Source: Clavelina lepadiformis (Eukaryota > Chordata > Ascidiacea > Aplousobranchia > Clavelinidae). From it: DNA of 64,000 nucleotides. The stretch covers positions 8,804,001 through 8,868,000 of the forward strand of contig NC_135242.1 in NCBI RefSeq assembly GCF_947623445.1, read 5' to 3'. Below, one piece after another: positions 31,183-40,123 of the stretch; the stretch's first letter is position 1, and each line of letters opens with the position of its first letter. The position numbers and the translations under genes were made by a program. A model generated the notes under the pieces. That model made no database searches and was not told the origin of the DNA. It saw only the letters and a list, made by a program, of their open reading frames with translations.

Positions 31183-31220
31183 CATAGACATTACATTGGC
31201 ACGTCAATGTAGTGTCTATG
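31183..31220. repeat. Short hairpin, 16-bp arms
   Basis: CATAGACATTACATTG and, after a 6-base spacer, CAATGTAGTGTCTATG pair over 15 of 16 positions; the remaining pair would be G:U in one transcript. It could be a remnant of a small inverted-repeat element or a structured RNA. Nothing else supports a gene. Confidence 0.5.
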
Positions 31221-31499
31221 CCTCAAAAAAATAGTTTGTTGCAGCTTGTATGATCGTATCGTTTATTTTTCGTCATCGTCAGTGGCCAGTGAGGGAAAGA
31301 AAAAGAAAATGCTAACCATTATAACGTAGAAATATAACAGTTCAGTCAGGAGCCAACAACGGGGAAAAGCAGCAAAGCCCAAGGGCCTAAAACGTGCAAG
31401 AATGACATCAACAAAAGATAAAGACAATCAATGGTTAGCACGGCCACTAAACTTACAAATAACAATTTAAAAAAACGAAAAAAACAATTGTTACAGTTA

Positions 31500-33430
31500 A
31501 ATTTGGACACTAATGCAATGTGGTAATTAAAATCTGGTAGTAGAAATATGCATCAGTAACATGGTAACGACAACAAACAATGAGTTGATTAAGATTAGTG
31601 CAGCTAGATGGTGAAAAGAAACCCCCACAAAAAGAAACCCCATCCCAAGGATTGGAGCACGATAGTAGGGCCGTCTGGTGGACTATGCTTATTGGATTAC
31701 ACATGTCAGAAATAAGATATTGAGAATGACCTTGTTGAGAATCCTTACAAACTTTAATTAATTGGATTCTCTCACCGTGATTGGTGTGGATGACACCCCG
31801 ACAACCTAGGAATAAGAAAAACTCTGACGGAAATGTAGTCTAAGTAAAATGAAACACCAACAGACACCAACAAAAATTAAGGCAAGAGTAAAAAACGATA
31901 TTACATTGGATCATCGGCAACCCTATCAATTTTCCAGCAAACGACGCTTAACAAGACCCATAAACTTCGCGTGGTGTTTCGTATATTCTCTGAGTCAGAT
32001 AATGAATTCCACAATTTTGCACCAAAAAGTTTCGGGGATTGTTGGTTAATATTATTTCTACAAAAAGGCAGGAAGATATCATCTTTACCTCTTGTATCTA
32101 TAGAATGGCACTGATTACTTATTCGCAGAACATTATTACAAGTTAGTCCATTTAAATGTTTATGTGTGATTGTGTAGGTTTCTAGTAAAAATAAATCATT
32201 CTTTGACAGTATACAAGGATTGCGGAAAGATTTCAAGTTTTTGTCATAATATGATTCAAAAATTTGTTACAAAGTCTTTGGACTCGATTCAGTAAGGTAA
32301 TTTCCCCATGGTTTCTGATGGGGATACAATATCTAATAAGTGATTCTATAATAGAATGATACAGGGCAAGCAAGCACTCATAGTTTAAATAAGGTTTAAT
32401 TTTCATGATTATACCTGAATTCATTTTAATTTTTTTGTAGCACAAATTTCATACGGTCTTTCCAAGATAAGTTTTCACTGATGTAGCCTAAATTCCGAGA
32501 AACTTGATTGTTTTATCTCTGTCAATGTTTTATCACTTTCAATGTTGACCATTAACCACCAGCGTAAGTGAAATGGGTGGGACAGGTTTAGCAGAAAAGA
32601 TCATAAATTTAGTTTTGTTTACATTGGGTGATAATTTATTATCGACAAGCCAATCAGTAACTTTATTTCAGCATTTCCTAATTCAACCAGGTTGGCTACA
32701 CATTTACCCTGTTTGAATAGGCTTGTATCGTCAACAAACATAATGGCTTCCATATGATTTCTGCACATAACGAAGTCATTAATATATAGTAGATGAGAAA
32801 CGGCAATGACCCCAAAAGAGAACCCTGGGGTTCTCCATGTAGTAAGTTGCCAATGTTTGAAGACAAGGTATTATCGAACAAAATAATTTTTTTCCGATTA
32901 TGCAGATAACTTTCCAACCAAGATAGTGCTAAACCTCTAATACCATAATGTTGTAATTTAAAAAGTAAGATGCTATGATCTATTGTGCCAAAGGCTTTTG
33001 AAAGATCCAGGAAAATACCCAATAGGCTACAGCATGTCTATTTTTAAAAGTCTTTTCTTTTAGCGCTATTGTTGCTTAAGCATTCCAATGATTTTTGCAG
33101 AAGCGAAATTGATTATCATAAAAAAAATTTTATCTCTCAAGAAACTTTATAACCTTAACGCATATTAATTTTTCAAGGTTTTTCGAAAAACAAGATAGCA
33201 AACTGATTGGTCGGTAATTTCATACTTCTTCAGGGTTCCCTTTCTAGGGCAAGTACCTTAGCAGGTTTTAACACTTCAGCGAATTTACGGGATGATAAAG
33301 GCAGATTAAATACATGAGCTAATATAATAAGAACATTATCAAGAGTTTCTTTTAGCAGCATAGAAGGAATCTCATCCATTCCTAAACTGGTTTTAGGTTT
33401 AACTTCAATATTTTTTTTAATCCCACGGGC
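31500..33430 (-). mobile_element. 5'-truncated LINE (CR1/L2/Jockey-like), reverse transcriptase
   Basis: On the minus strand from about 33425 downward the translated frames show non-LTR reverse-transcriptase blocks. These are [65 protein letters not shown] (usually HGVPQGSILGP), YINDF and, in another frame, the catalytic [13 protein letters not shown]-terminal pieces include KIKPYLNYECLLALYHSIIE and FGAKLWNSLSDSENIR. The frames shift several times, and neither the endonuclease nor the N-terminal RT is present, so it is a dead 5'-truncated copy. The 3' end is uncertain, placed between about 31300 and 31800. Confidence 0.85.
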
Positions 33431-34130
33431 ACGTTGGATTGATCCAAATAGAACGTTTTGAGGGAAAATTTGGTACGAAACCTGTAGTTTGTAGAATTAT
33501 TAAAATATCGCACTGTTAAAAAAGACAGAGATCGGAGTTTTGCGTTGCAGAACTTAAACTAAGCGCAAATATGGTCATGAGGCTAAAGCTACGGGTGTAG
33601 GCGTAACAACATGCTTTTAACAGCTAGGTTAGAGCAGTGATTCCAGCTTCCACGTCTGTAACCCATGCCCCCTTATTGGGGGCCAAAGAGAGCAAAATTT
33701 AGGAGGCCATAAACTGGGTGTAAGTGCACAAAAAAAATCTAAGGTTACTTGCTTTTTTTGAAAGAAAAGCAAAATTTTGTGCATTATACGCCATTTTAGA
33801 CCACGCAAAATCAAAATTTTCCTGGAGAGCTTTTGTCCCAGAACCCCTATAGAGTTGATTGCTGCGTTTCCTGAACTTTTAGTTAACTGCAATAGTTTTC
33901 ACGCAACTATGGCGAAGCTGTGCAGCTAAAGTATAATTTATAAGCTTTGCAAATTCAAATTATTGATTATGTAATTGTGTGTTTTATGCTAAGATGGTTG
34001 CCTTTATAATAGCCTACATTTAAATACTTGGAGTAATGTATTAGTATAGATTATAGAAGGTCGATTAGTTTGTGGCGTACAGTCCCACGTTTGTTTGGTA
34101 ATCCGTGTCTTGTTTGCCGTGTTCTCAATG

Positions 34131-34232
34131 AAGAACACAGAAGTAGAAATTAAAGGTAAAAGACTACTTTATCTTTTAAAAAACAATTAATTTTAGGTTT
34201 GGGGTATTTGTGTGACACTGACCGCCACACTA
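34131..34232. repeat. Dispersed direct repeat, copy A
   Basis: The segment ACACAGAAGTAGAAATTAAA to TATTTGTGTGACACTGACCG matches 35751-35845 with a few indels, in the same orientation and 1.6 kb apart. There is no coding content. It may be a dispersed element or the ends of a decayed element; the sequence between the copies does not decide this. Confidence 0.6.
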
Positions 34233-34383
34233 CTCCCCTGGCAGATAAGGCTTGGTAGAATACCAAGCTGAAAGTGAAAAATGTGTTTATAACTTTGGTA
34301 ATAACATACGCAAAAGATAGAAATATATATATCTACAAAGGTGATGTTGTCTGAACTGTGTTAACCAGATATTGAAGTAAAAT

Positions 34384-34592
34384 AAAAAACAAGGTATAGT
34401 TTGGCATTCTGAAGTTTAACTGTATTTATATTTTTCTACACAAGCTTTCGCAAACATTAAGCTTGCTTTCTCAGGTGTCCTGCGTTGGCCATTTCGTACA
34501 TCTGAAGAAGCAAGCTTATGCTTGCGAAAGCTTGTGTAGAAAAATATAAATAAAGTTAACCTTCAGAATGCCAAACTATATCCTGTTTTTTT
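34384..34592. repeat. Long hairpin with near-identical 90-bp arms
   Basis: Left arm 34384-34474 and right arm 34502-34592 are inverted copies differing at only a few bases. They include TATAGTTTGGCATTCTGAAG, TTTTTCTACACAAGCTTTCG and AAGCTTGCTT, with a spacer of about 27 bp. The GCGAAAGCTTGTGTAGAAAAA motif type resembles 3' ends of some retroelements (for example Penelope-like), so two tail-to-tail ends are possible; a foldback MITE is the alternative. Confidence 0.75.
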
Positions 34593-35750
34593 TTATTTAT
34601 TTTACAAACATATATATGGTATACAAAAGCGCGTTACCGTATTAAGCCTTTAAAATGCAATGCTGGAGAATCCACGTGAAACACATTAGTGTGTAGGCTA
34701 CTGTACGTCATTAACAAAACATATAAAAACAATACCAAAAGTCCCGTATACATGTACGGAGTTAACCCTATTCTAACTAGGCTTGGCTTCTCCCGCACAC
34801 TGTCATATCAAAACGTGGCGTACAGTTGCATTGTTTGCTGTAGAAACTTGAAATTTGGTGACTTTTCCTAAAAAATGTTCAGCTATCTGTCCATGTTTGT
34901 TTGATAAAGTTGGATTTTGTAATTTTTAAGATATTGCGATATTTTCATAATTTTCCTCTGCTTTGCTCTGCTCTCCGCATTGAAGCGTATTACTCATTTA
35001 CGCACCAATAACTCGACCAACTATTCTCTTTCGTTCTCTTCTCGCGGTCAGCTGGTTTTCCGCACAGCGGGTGCGCGGCGTAACAAGAAGAATTTATAGA
35101 AATGTGTCACTTTTAGAAATACTTAATTTACACTAAATTCACTTTCTTTAGTGTTACAATTATGATGTATACAGGAAGCCAGATGATTTTTCTACTAAAC
35201 TGTAAAAATCCGATCAGTTTACGACGTACAGTTTTCTAGTAATTAACGATTGAAAATGTGTGTGCGGGGTCGGCCACACCTAGTTTTTTAGTAAACTCGC
35301 GAGCCTGGTTAGGATAGGGTTAATGCGTCGGCGTACGCATACAACTATAGTCGTGGGCTGAGAGTTAACAGGTGGTACGTGGCGACGCCCGAGAAGCGTT
35401 GTCAATGTCAGCAAGAAGATGAAGCAACCACTTGGCAAGTCGCTTGAAGATTGCGTTGACACGATTCTTGCGAGTGCAAGTGATACAAATCTTTCTCTAG
35501 TTGAGAAAATGCAAGTGACTTCTCCATCTGGGTTTTGTCGGTGTCTCAAGTGTGGCGCATAACGTAAACTTACGATATAATAACTAAAAGTTCTGACTCC
35601 TCGAGACGGCTGATCCTACCCAGAAAGCATACAGAATTCAGACCAACTTCAACATTCGGCAAATCAGAGACTATAAAATGACCTTCTCCGTAACATGTGC
35701 ACATAGAAACTAACCGACGAAAACGAACGCAATTAAGAACACGGAAGGTG

Positions 35751-35845
35751 ACACAGAAGTAGAAATTAAAGGTAGAGGTCCAAACATTTTTTAAAAAACA
35801 AATAATTTTAGGTGTTGAATATTTGTGTGGCACTGACCACCACGC
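35751..35845. repeat. Dispersed direct repeat, copy B
   Basis: Same repeat as 34131-34232, beginning ACACAGAAGTAGAAATTAAA and ending TATTTGTGTGGCACTGACCA. It ends about 400 bp from the MBLAC1 stop. Confidence 0.6.
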
Positions 35846-36249
35846 AGTATTTCTTATTTTTTGATTTTCACCTCTGTGCAAATCGCTTTATGTATAACCT
35901 ATATCGTCCTGTTCTACCTTCTTCCTCGTGAGAAAAGCCTGCATTTCCAGCTTGGAATTTTAATATAAATAAAAAAATTCAAAGTTCGCAGAGTTCTTTT
36001 TTCTATTTAGTTATTTAGACAAACTAAATAAAACTGCAAATCTGCTGCTCAGCTTTTTCCGGCACTACTGTGTAATTAAAATAGGCAAGGAATTTCGCGT
36101 GTAACTTATTTCTGTTAGAGAGTATTTGTAGTTGAACAAATAGTGTCTATTTTGCTAAAAAATCGAAACATACCCATTACGAGTATGGGTTTAATTAACG
36201 AACTAGCTATAGATATAGTTGAATAGGCAAGCCTTTGCGTAAAACTAAA

Positions 36250-36852
36250 CTATTTTCGCACAGCAAACATGTTGCCATGCCCAGGAATGATATAATCCGC
36301 AATTGCAGTTATTCTGTTTCGACTTTGCTGCTGCAGTGATACGTTGTCACTCAGGGCTTGCCATATTGAAGGATCAGTCTGATCAAATTCATTTTCAAAT
36401 ATATCACCAGCCACTACGACTGTACCAAGCTTCGTTCCTTCCACAACCACAGACACATCAGCATTAGTATGGCCAGGGGTAGGTATAACGTAGATAGAGT
36501 TACTTATGGAATACCGGGCATTTGTTTCCTTGAAGTCAAAAGCTTCAAAAACATTTCCACAGAATATATCATATCCCACAATAAATTTGGCACGTGAGAA
36601 TAAGTTTAAGTTTCCAACATGATCAGAATGGCCGTGAGTACAAACCACAATTTTTATATCGTCTGGTTTATATCCAGCTTTTGCAAGTTCATCAACAAGC
36701 TTTTTACCATTCCATGGTCCACTTGTATCTACCAATACTGGCCCAGCATCACTAATTATCAACGATACGGTGCAGTCTGCTGTGAAATGTTTTCCATCTT
36801 CTTGTTCACAGCAATAGCCACTCTGCAAAACTAACACTTCAGATTGACTCAT
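36250..36852 (-). CDS. MBLAC1: MBLAC1-type metallo-beta-lactamase-fold hydrolase
   Basis: A single exon encodes 200 residues from the ATG at 36852 (MSQSEVLVLQSGY); the open frame extends slightly further upstream without another ATG. The zinc-binding motif THGHSDHVGNL is intact. Further metal-ligand segments are PTPGHTNADVSVVV, GTVVVAGDIFENE and the terminal ADYIIPGHGNMF. LVDTSGPW and WQALSDN are specific to MBLAC1 rather than other MBL-fold proteins. Human MBLAC1 has been reported as a nuclease acting in 3' processing of replication-dependent histone pre-mRNA. The protein is shorter than human (266) because the low-complexity inserts are missing. It lies downstream of CENP-X on the same strand, about 375 bp away. 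Whether both are on one transcript is not visible. Confidence 0.92.
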   Translation of the reverse strand: MSQSEVLVLQSGYCCEQEDGKHFTADCTVSLIISDAGPVLVDTSGPWNGKKLVDELAKAGYKPDDIKIVVCTHGHSDHVGNLNLFSRAKFIVGYDIFCGNVFEAFDFKETNARYSISNSIYVIPTPGHTNADVSVVVEGTKLGTVVVAGDIFENEFDQTDPSIWQALSDNVSLQQQSRNRITAIADYIIPGHGNMFAVRK

Positions 36853-37227
36853 GTTACCAATTTTAATATTATGCACATTGCTCTATTCACAAATTGAATA
36901 TATTAGTAAAACAAAAATTAGCAGCACGAACATTTATTTTAACATCAGTATCTTCAAGGTAAAATATTAAGTTAGATGACGTTTAGTGTTGATCTGCAAC
37001 ACCAACAATCCAAACACTTTGCAGTATTTGTATCAAAGACATACAGTATATATGTTTCATGTGCCTCATCACTCTCTAGTGATCTAGTCACTTCGCAATA
37101 GCAAGTTGTGTGTGCTATGTCCGCATTGAGAGAAGTTTGTTAGGCATCTGGATAGAAAGTTTGAGATCTTAAATATATGATCTTCCACTATGCACAACCA
37201 GAAAGGTCTATGCAACAAAGTACACAT

Positions 37228-37479
37228 TTAGAAGTCGAGCAGAAGTTGTGGTAAAATCTTTTCAATATGTTCCACCTCGCATACTGAGGCATCTTCATTT
37301 AGAGCTTGCTGGGCTGCTCTGCTGGCAGCTTCGGCGACAAAAACTCTTAAAAGTTCAGCAGACAATATTCCGGAAGCATCTTTACTTGACATTTTAATGG
37401 AGGAGGGATCAGCAAAATGCTTCTGAAATAACTGAACTACTAAGCTGGGTTTAAATGATGCCTTATCATTATCAGACAT
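37228..37479 (-). CDS. CENPX: CENP-X / MHF2 histone-fold protein
   Basis: One exon encodes 83 residues, the usual size of CENP-X (STRA13/MHF2). With CENP-S it forms a histone-fold tetramer used at the centromere (CENP-T-W-S-X) and with FANCM at stalled forks. The sequence SFKPSLVVQLFQKHFADPSS then ISAE-like ILSAELLRVFVAEAASRAAQ and EVEHIEKILPQLLLDF matches the three-helix histone fold and the typical LLLDF ending. The start MSDNDKASF at 37479 is the only reasonable ATG. It sits about 300 bp downstream of the AF10/AF17 stop and upstream of MBLAC1, in the same orientation. Confidence 0.93.
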   Translation of the reverse strand: MSDNDKASFKPSLVVQLFQKHFADPSSIKMSSKDASGILSAELLRVFVAEAASRAAQQALNEDASVCEVEHIEKILPQLLLDF

Positions 37480-37775
37480 TTTTTGTAAGGTATATTGTAA
37501 CCTGAATAAAAACAGCAAAGTTATGCATTAAAAAGTAAGACAAAATCACATGGAGTGAAAAATAATTTTGCATCTTACATAGGAAACACCACAAATATTT
37601 CTTTTAAACCCATATGCAAAATTGGCCACAAATACACAAATAATTTAACCAAATAAATAGAAAAAAATATGCATTTACATTAAATACAAATTCTGCAGTA
37701 GAAGTGGAACAGTGCTATATCTTTGTTAACCAAATACGTAGCATAAACAACAATATTTAATTTCTTGAAACAACA

Positions 37776-37785
37776 TTTATTTATT
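37776..37785 (-). terminator. Poly(A) signal overlapping the AF10/AF17 stop codon
   Basis: Two overlapping AATAAA hexamers (minus strand) cover the TAA stop at 37781-37783, giving AATAAATAAA. If used, the mRNA would have an extremely short 3' UTR, which would suit tight spacing or operon-style processing. Use is not proven. Confidence 0.4.
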
Positions 37786-39421
37786 GTGAGCTTTCATTTG
37801 TATAATATGGATAGGGAGCAGCATGCTGTTGTGACTGCGAGGTTGGGTTAAATGGTTTTGAATCTGCAATCGAAGTTTCCGGTTGAGGTCGATTTATGGT
37901 TGAGTACTGGCTAGACATAAGGGGTACAGATAGTCTGGCCTTGATGGCAAGCAACTGGTCTCTTCGATGGGTCATCTTTTCCACTGAGCTTTCTAGCTGG
38001 GTATTTTCTTCTCGGAGGGTGTGAAGCATTTTAAGCAATGAAGCTACTGGTGTGGATGTACCAAATTCTTGAAAAAACTGCATTAAATCAGTGGATTGCT
38101 GATCCATCAAATGTTCAATAGCAGTAAGCCCATCATGTTCTAGAGTTTGTCCAGTTGGTGTTGGCTTGGTGCTTCCAACGTCTGTGTGATCGGAAGGTTC
38201 TACACTTGAAGTTCCGAAGGAAGATAAAGATATGACACTATGTTTTGGGGCAACGGCATATCTCGTTTCATGAAGGATAGTATCTGCAGAAGCAGGTTTG
38301 AGTGTTTCCATTTTTTGTTGCCCAGCAATAGAATTAACATTCGGTTTGTTAGACTTTCTTGGCTTTGACACCTTTTTTGCACCAGGTTCTGCAGGATTTT
38401 TCAAAGTTTTACGTTTCTTTTTAATGACATCTTCCTTTTGAATAACTTGCTTAAGTTTAGCATCTTTTTTAATGTCGGGGAGGACAACTTCACCTCCTTG
38501 CTGGATTGCATGTGATGTACACTCTTCAACCTGTGATGGTAGAGTTGTTCCTAAAACAGGCAATGGTGTAATAGAGGAAATTGTCGTTGGAGTATCAACT
38601 GCCTTCAATGTTTCAGTGGATACTTCTTCACTACTCTTCCTTTCACATGCTTCAAGGGTAGTACTATTTATTGACTGGATTTGATTTTCAACTGATTCAA
38701 CTTTGGTAACATAAACGCTTTCAACAGTTTTATTACTTTTTAGATTTTGGTCAGCTTGTTCAGGTAGAACATCAATCAATGTGCCTGATGATGAAGTAGG
38801 CAATTTGTACACTTGTGAACAAGCCAAACTTTTAAACGGGTTAGCCTTCTTGTGTTTAGAAAAGTGCTGACTACAATACCCACAATATTTTGTAGTATTA
38901 CTACCACCAGCTTCTTCACAAAGAAGACCAGACATCTGTGCACAAGTCACATGGAAATTCTGTTTGCATCCACTTTTTGCACAGTTCATGCATGCTCCAA
39001 ATGACTTCCTTGGACTGTTTTTTTCCTCACAAACATAACAAATCCTGTTGTACCTTTCATCTGGAATCTTCTCAAGTACAATTGGCTCCATACTAGAAAC
39101 GTTGCCAAATTCAACTTCAGGTATATACAAAGCACACACTACATGTGCCCATTTTCCATTGTCAGTTTTCTTCATTGCTCCATCTTGGTGTGGACAGAGC
39201 ACACATTGTAACTTTACCGATGAGTTCTTATGTACTTCACATCTACTGCAGTACCATGGTCCAGATGGCACGGTAACGATTCCATAACAAGCTTGGTGAA
39301 CAGCAATTGTACATCCATGACCATCACAATACACCAACGGATTTTCGGCCCATCCTCTTTCATCCAAGCAAACGCAACAGCCACCCAACATGGGCTTGTC
39401 AGTGCTAGTATTTGCCGGCAT
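37781..39421 (-). CDS. MLLT10: AF10/AF17 (MLLT10/MLLT6) PHD-finger chromatin reader
   Basis: A single exon encodes 546 residues from the ATG at 39421 (MPANTSTDKPMLGG). The open frame reaches 39490 with no further ATG, and AG dinucleotides just upstream could be cis or spliced-leader acceptors. Residues ~14-195 are the PHD1-zinc knuckle-extended PHD cassette: GGCCVCLDERGWAENPLVYC, GCTIAVHQACYGIV, CVLCPHQDGAMKKTDNGKWA, HVVCALYIPEVEFGNVS and QNFHVTCAQMSGLLCEE. In vertebrates this cassette reads unmodified H3K27. Residues ~446-503 are the octapeptide motif-leucine zipper (LMQFFQEFGT, LLKMLHTLREENTQLESSVE, RDQLLAIKARLSVP), which binds DOT1L. A basic, AT-hook-like stretch (KKRKTLKNP, KPRKSNKP) lies between. 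Vertebrate AF10 and AF17 exceed 1000 residues and have many introns; this gene is intronless and compact. It cannot be assigned to AF10 or AF17 individually, so the symbol is for the family. Confidence 0.92.
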   Translation of the reverse strand: MPANTSTDKPMLGGCCVCLDERGWAENPLVYCDGHGCTIAVHQACYGIVTVPSGPWYCSRCEVHKNSSVKLQCVLCPHQDGAMKKTDNGKWAHVVCALYIPEVEFGNVSSMEPIVLEKIPDERYNRICYVCEEKNSPRKSFGACMNCAKSGCKQNFHVTCAQMSGLLCEEAGGSNTTKYCGYCSQHFSKHKKANPFKSLACSQVYKLPTSSSGTLIDVLPEQADQNLKSNKTVESVYVTKVESVENQIQSINSTTLEACERKSSEEVSTETLKAVDTPTTISSITPLPVLGTTLPSQVEECTSHAIQQGGEVVLPDIKKDAKLKQVIQKEDVIKKKRKTLKNPAEPGAKKVSKPRKSNKPNVNSIAGQQKMETLKPASADTILHETRYAVAPKHSVISLSSFGTSSVEPSDHTDVGSTKPTPTGQTLEHDGLTAIEHLMDQQSTDLMQFFQEFGTSTPVASLLKMLHTLREENTQLESSVEKMTHRRDQLLAIKARLSVPLMSSQYSTINRPQPETSIADSKPFNPTSQSQQHAAPYPYYTNESSQ

Positions 39422-39554
39422 TTTACCACTGCAACTAATGGCCTCAATACCCTTCACAAAACTAGACTCATGTTTAAGATGACTATACAAGTGTGCAATG
39501 CTGTAACAATAACCTCTTCAGTGATTCAGTGCAAAAAATTTATTTTAGTTACTT

Positions 39555-39694
39555 AACCTTTTATTTGAGTTAGATTTAGACTAAAGTAAAATTAGGTTTA
39601 AGTTTAGGTTACTCTGTTATAACATTTAAGTTAGGTTAACAAGAAACTGTGAAAAATAGCTTCGAATGCACGATTTTTCTTCTGGTGAAATAGT
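39555..39694. mobile_element. MITE-like repeat, copy 3 (left-truncated)
   Basis: It aligns with the right half of copies 1 and 2: GAGTTAGATTTAGACT, TTATAACATTTAAGTTAGGT, GTGAAAAATAGCTTCGAATG and the terminal TCTGGTGAAATAGTG. The left terminus with CTATTTCACCA is absent. It ends about 130 bp before the AF10/AF17 start codon and so lies in its promoter region. Confidence 0.6.
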
Positions 39695-39954
39695 GGCATC
39701 CTTTATTTTAACTATATCCATGTGCATTGTGCACATCAGAAACTTCTCGCAAGCATGTCCTCTTCATTTCCCCTTTTTGTTTCGCTTTAGTTATTGATAT
39801 TCTGTGATGTTGTTATGGTGTGTGTGTGTTTTTTTTGTTCTAGTTAATAATAATGCTGTCTATGTCAGCATTTATTAGGTTTGGTGACCGTGCTAACCTT
39901 CAATCGTTCTAGTACCCGGACTGCAGAGTATGGCCGTTATACCGCAAAAGCCTA

Positions 39955-40123
39955 AATTAATCCCCTCTGACCCAAAGTGTCACCTTTTATGACTAAATTA
40001 GATCAAAAATAAATTTAAACAAAAAAAACGAATTCAAACAATAGCAAGTTTTGAACCCGAGACCTCCAGCATATGAGCCCCACGGTACTACGACTAACGA
40101 CTACGGCACTACGCCATAGACTT
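39955..40123 (-). repeat. tRNA-Met-derived SINE-like segment
   Basis: Read on the minus strand, 40050-40120 resembles a tRNA: an A-box-like TGGCGTAGTGCCG, a CAT anticodon loop in GGGCTCATATGCTGG, and a B-box-like GGTTCAAAAC. The stem ends do not pair as in a working tRNA, and a T-run and an unrelated tail follow. This fits a SINE or tRNA pseudogene. The boundary of the tail is approximate. Confidence 0.5.

Larger units (their letters stand above)
28362..36249. other. Repeat-rich intergenic region
   Basis: Almost 8 kb without a host exon. The parts I can name are the inverted tandem-repeat element at 29720-30299, a small perfect-looking hairpin at 31183-31220, a LINE fragment around 31500-33430, a long hairpin at 34384-34592, and a pair of direct repeats at 34131-34232 and 35751-35845. 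The stretch 28362-29719 probably includes the ATP5F1C promoter. The remainder is AT-rich with short meaningless frames. Confidence 0.5.

Noticed and set aside
34131-35845. Interpretation of the direct repeats as the two ends of an LTR-type element
   Set aside because: No retroelement coding block, primer-binding site or target duplication was seen, and the repeats are only about 100 bp.
39422-39490. Upstream extension of the AF10/AF17 open frame (YSHLKHESS...)
   Set aside because: There is no ATG in it; the first ATG at 39421 directly precedes the PHD cassette and is in acceptable context. The stretch is more likely 5' UTR.
40050-40120. Functional tRNA-Met gene
   Set aside because: The acceptor stem does not pair and the B box is degenerate, so a SINE or pseudogene is more likely.
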